Assembly (NCBI GenBank): GCA_014323825.1
Contig: JACONI010000047.1
Span: forward strand, 3,789 to 36,134
DNA length: 32,346 nt
Direction of reading: 5' to 3'
Origin: Ekhidna sp.
Lineage (GTDB): Bacteria; Bacteroidota; Bacteroidia; Cytophagales; Cyclobacteriaceae
In this document: positions 31,698-32,346 of the stretch, piece by piece
Position numbering within the stretch: position 1 is the stretch's first letter
How the letters are laid out: every line of letters starts with the position of its first letter
The notes under the pieces: model-generated
The model's database searches: none
What the model was told of the DNA's origin: nothing
Seen by the model: the letters and a program-made list of their open reading frames with translations, nothing else
Made by a program: the position numbers and the translations under genes

Positions 31698-32346
31698 CTA
31701 ACGAAACCACAACATCGTAGCAGCCTCCAAGGTTTCCCAACACCTTGGAGGTTTAACCAACGAGACGACAGCACTGCAACAACCTTCAAGGTTTCCCAAC
31801 ACCCTGGAGGTTTAACCAACGAGACGACAGCACCCCAAAAAAACCTTCAAGGTTTTTCAACACCTTGAAGGTTTAAACAACAAGACCACATCACCACAGC
31901 AACCTCCAAGGTTTCCCAACACCTTGGAGGTTTAGCTAACGAGACGCCAGCACTGCAAAAAAACCTCCAAGGATTCTCAACACCTTGGAGGTTTAACCAA
32001 CAAGACGACAGCACCCCAAAAAAACCTCCAAGGTTTTCAACACCTTGGAGGTTTAACCAACAAGACGACAGCACCCCAAAAAAACCTCCAAGGTTTCTCA
32101 ACACCTTGAAGGTTTAACCAACAAGACGACAGCACCCCAAAAAAACCTCCAAGGATTCTCAACACCTTGAAGGTTTAACCAACAAGACGACAGCACCCCA
32201 AAAAAACCTCCAAGGATTCTCAACACCTTGGAGGTTTAACTAACGAGACGACAGCACTGCAACAACCTTCAAGGTTTTTCAACACCTTGGAGGTTTAACT
32301 AACGAGACGACAGCACCCCAAAAAAACCTTCAAGGTTTTTCAACAC
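31698..32346. repeat. Tandem array of about 60-bp hairpin units, running off the window end
   Basis: Ten complete units and the start of an eleventh, beginning at 31724, 31783, 31844, 31903, 31964, 32025, 32085, 32146, 32207, 32266 and 32327 (period 59-61 bp). A degenerate linker at about 31698-31723 leads in. Each unit is a 9-bp stem (CCTCCAAGG or CCTTCAAGG against CCTTGGAGG or CCTTGAAGG), a 9-10 nt loop ending CAACA, and a conserved linker of about 31-33 bases (TTTAACCAACRAGACGACAG, then CACCCC or CACTGC and an A-run). Both stem and linker are conserved, unlike CRISPR spacers. No gene is seen in 31462-32346. Confidence 0.9.

Noticed and set aside
31847-32104. 85-residue minus-strand frame in the terminal array
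   Set aside because: It is made of the hairpin units read through; it arises because the period is close to a multiple of three.
31724-32346. CRISPR array
   Set aside because: The segments between hairpins are as conserved as the hairpins, the period wobbles by 1-2 bp, and no cas gene is present.
1-32346. tRNA, rRNA or reverse-transcriptase-based elements (retron, DGR)
   Set aside because: No cloverleaf, rRNA signature or YxDD-type reverse transcriptase was found.

Overview
This window comes from a member of the Bacteroidota. Evidence for that is an actABCDEF alternative complex III operon running into an aa3-type oxidase operon, TAnnTTTG-type promoter boxes, a DUF6728 protein, a SusC-style TonB receptor with a carboxypeptidase-regulatory-like domain, and AT-rich DNA with few Shine-Dalgarno sites. 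The cox order (coxB, coxA, ctaA, ctaB, two subunit III genes, subunit IV, an SCO-position gene, DUF420) recalls Cytophagales, but I cannot name the species.

Region 1 (1-16067, all +) is a respiratory supercomplex locus. ActA-F oxidise quinol and pass electrons through c-type hemes to the cytochrome c oxidase encoded next to them. ctaA and ctaB make the heme A that oxidase needs. Most genes abut or overlap, which suggests one long transcript. The end of the operon holds a shrunken SCO-like protein without a CxxxC copper site, a DUF420 membrane protein carrying an EF-hand-like loop, and a small conserved membrane protein.

Region 2 (16068-26927, all +) is an accessory island of toxin-antitoxin and restriction-type genes. 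In order it holds: a HigBA module whose antitoxin is fused to an ImmA/IrrE peptidase, with a perfect inverted-repeat operator and an imperfect direct repeat on each side; a 13-unit array of 21-bp repeats; a GC-rich helical protein of unknown function; a second, classical HigBA pair; a PD-(D/E)xK nuclease-methyltransferase fusion; an unrecognised protein with a duplicated PETGMGYQ motif; a type II restriction-modification pair (beta-class methyltransferase plus MvaI/BcnI-like endonuclease); and a one-chain GmrSD-like (DUF262/DUF1524) enzyme. Long imperfect hairpins after the last two modules look like attC-type cassette ends, although no integrase is visible.

Region 3 (26928-31577) is chromosomal-looking. 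It has a minus-strand pair (outer-membrane barrel protein and DUF6728 protein) divergent from a Fur/Zur-family regulator, a TonB receptor and an acidic lipoprotein. Matching inverted repeats (ATGCAA-N5-TTGCAT type) overlap the promoters of the regulator and the lipoprotein, so this looks like a small autoregulated metal-uptake regulon, most likely for zinc. A strong terminator follows.

Region 4 (31698-32346, continuing past the end) is a tandem array of about 60-bp units. Each unit has a CCTYCAAGG/CCTTGRAGG hairpin and a conserved linker.

The least explained elements are the 21-bp array with its GC-rich neighbour gene, the terminal hairpin array, and the nuclease-methyltransferase fusion beside the PETGMGYQ protein. 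Three genes also share an exact promoter-to-start geometry (TAnnTTTG, 4 nt, ATG) that predicts leaderless mRNAs.
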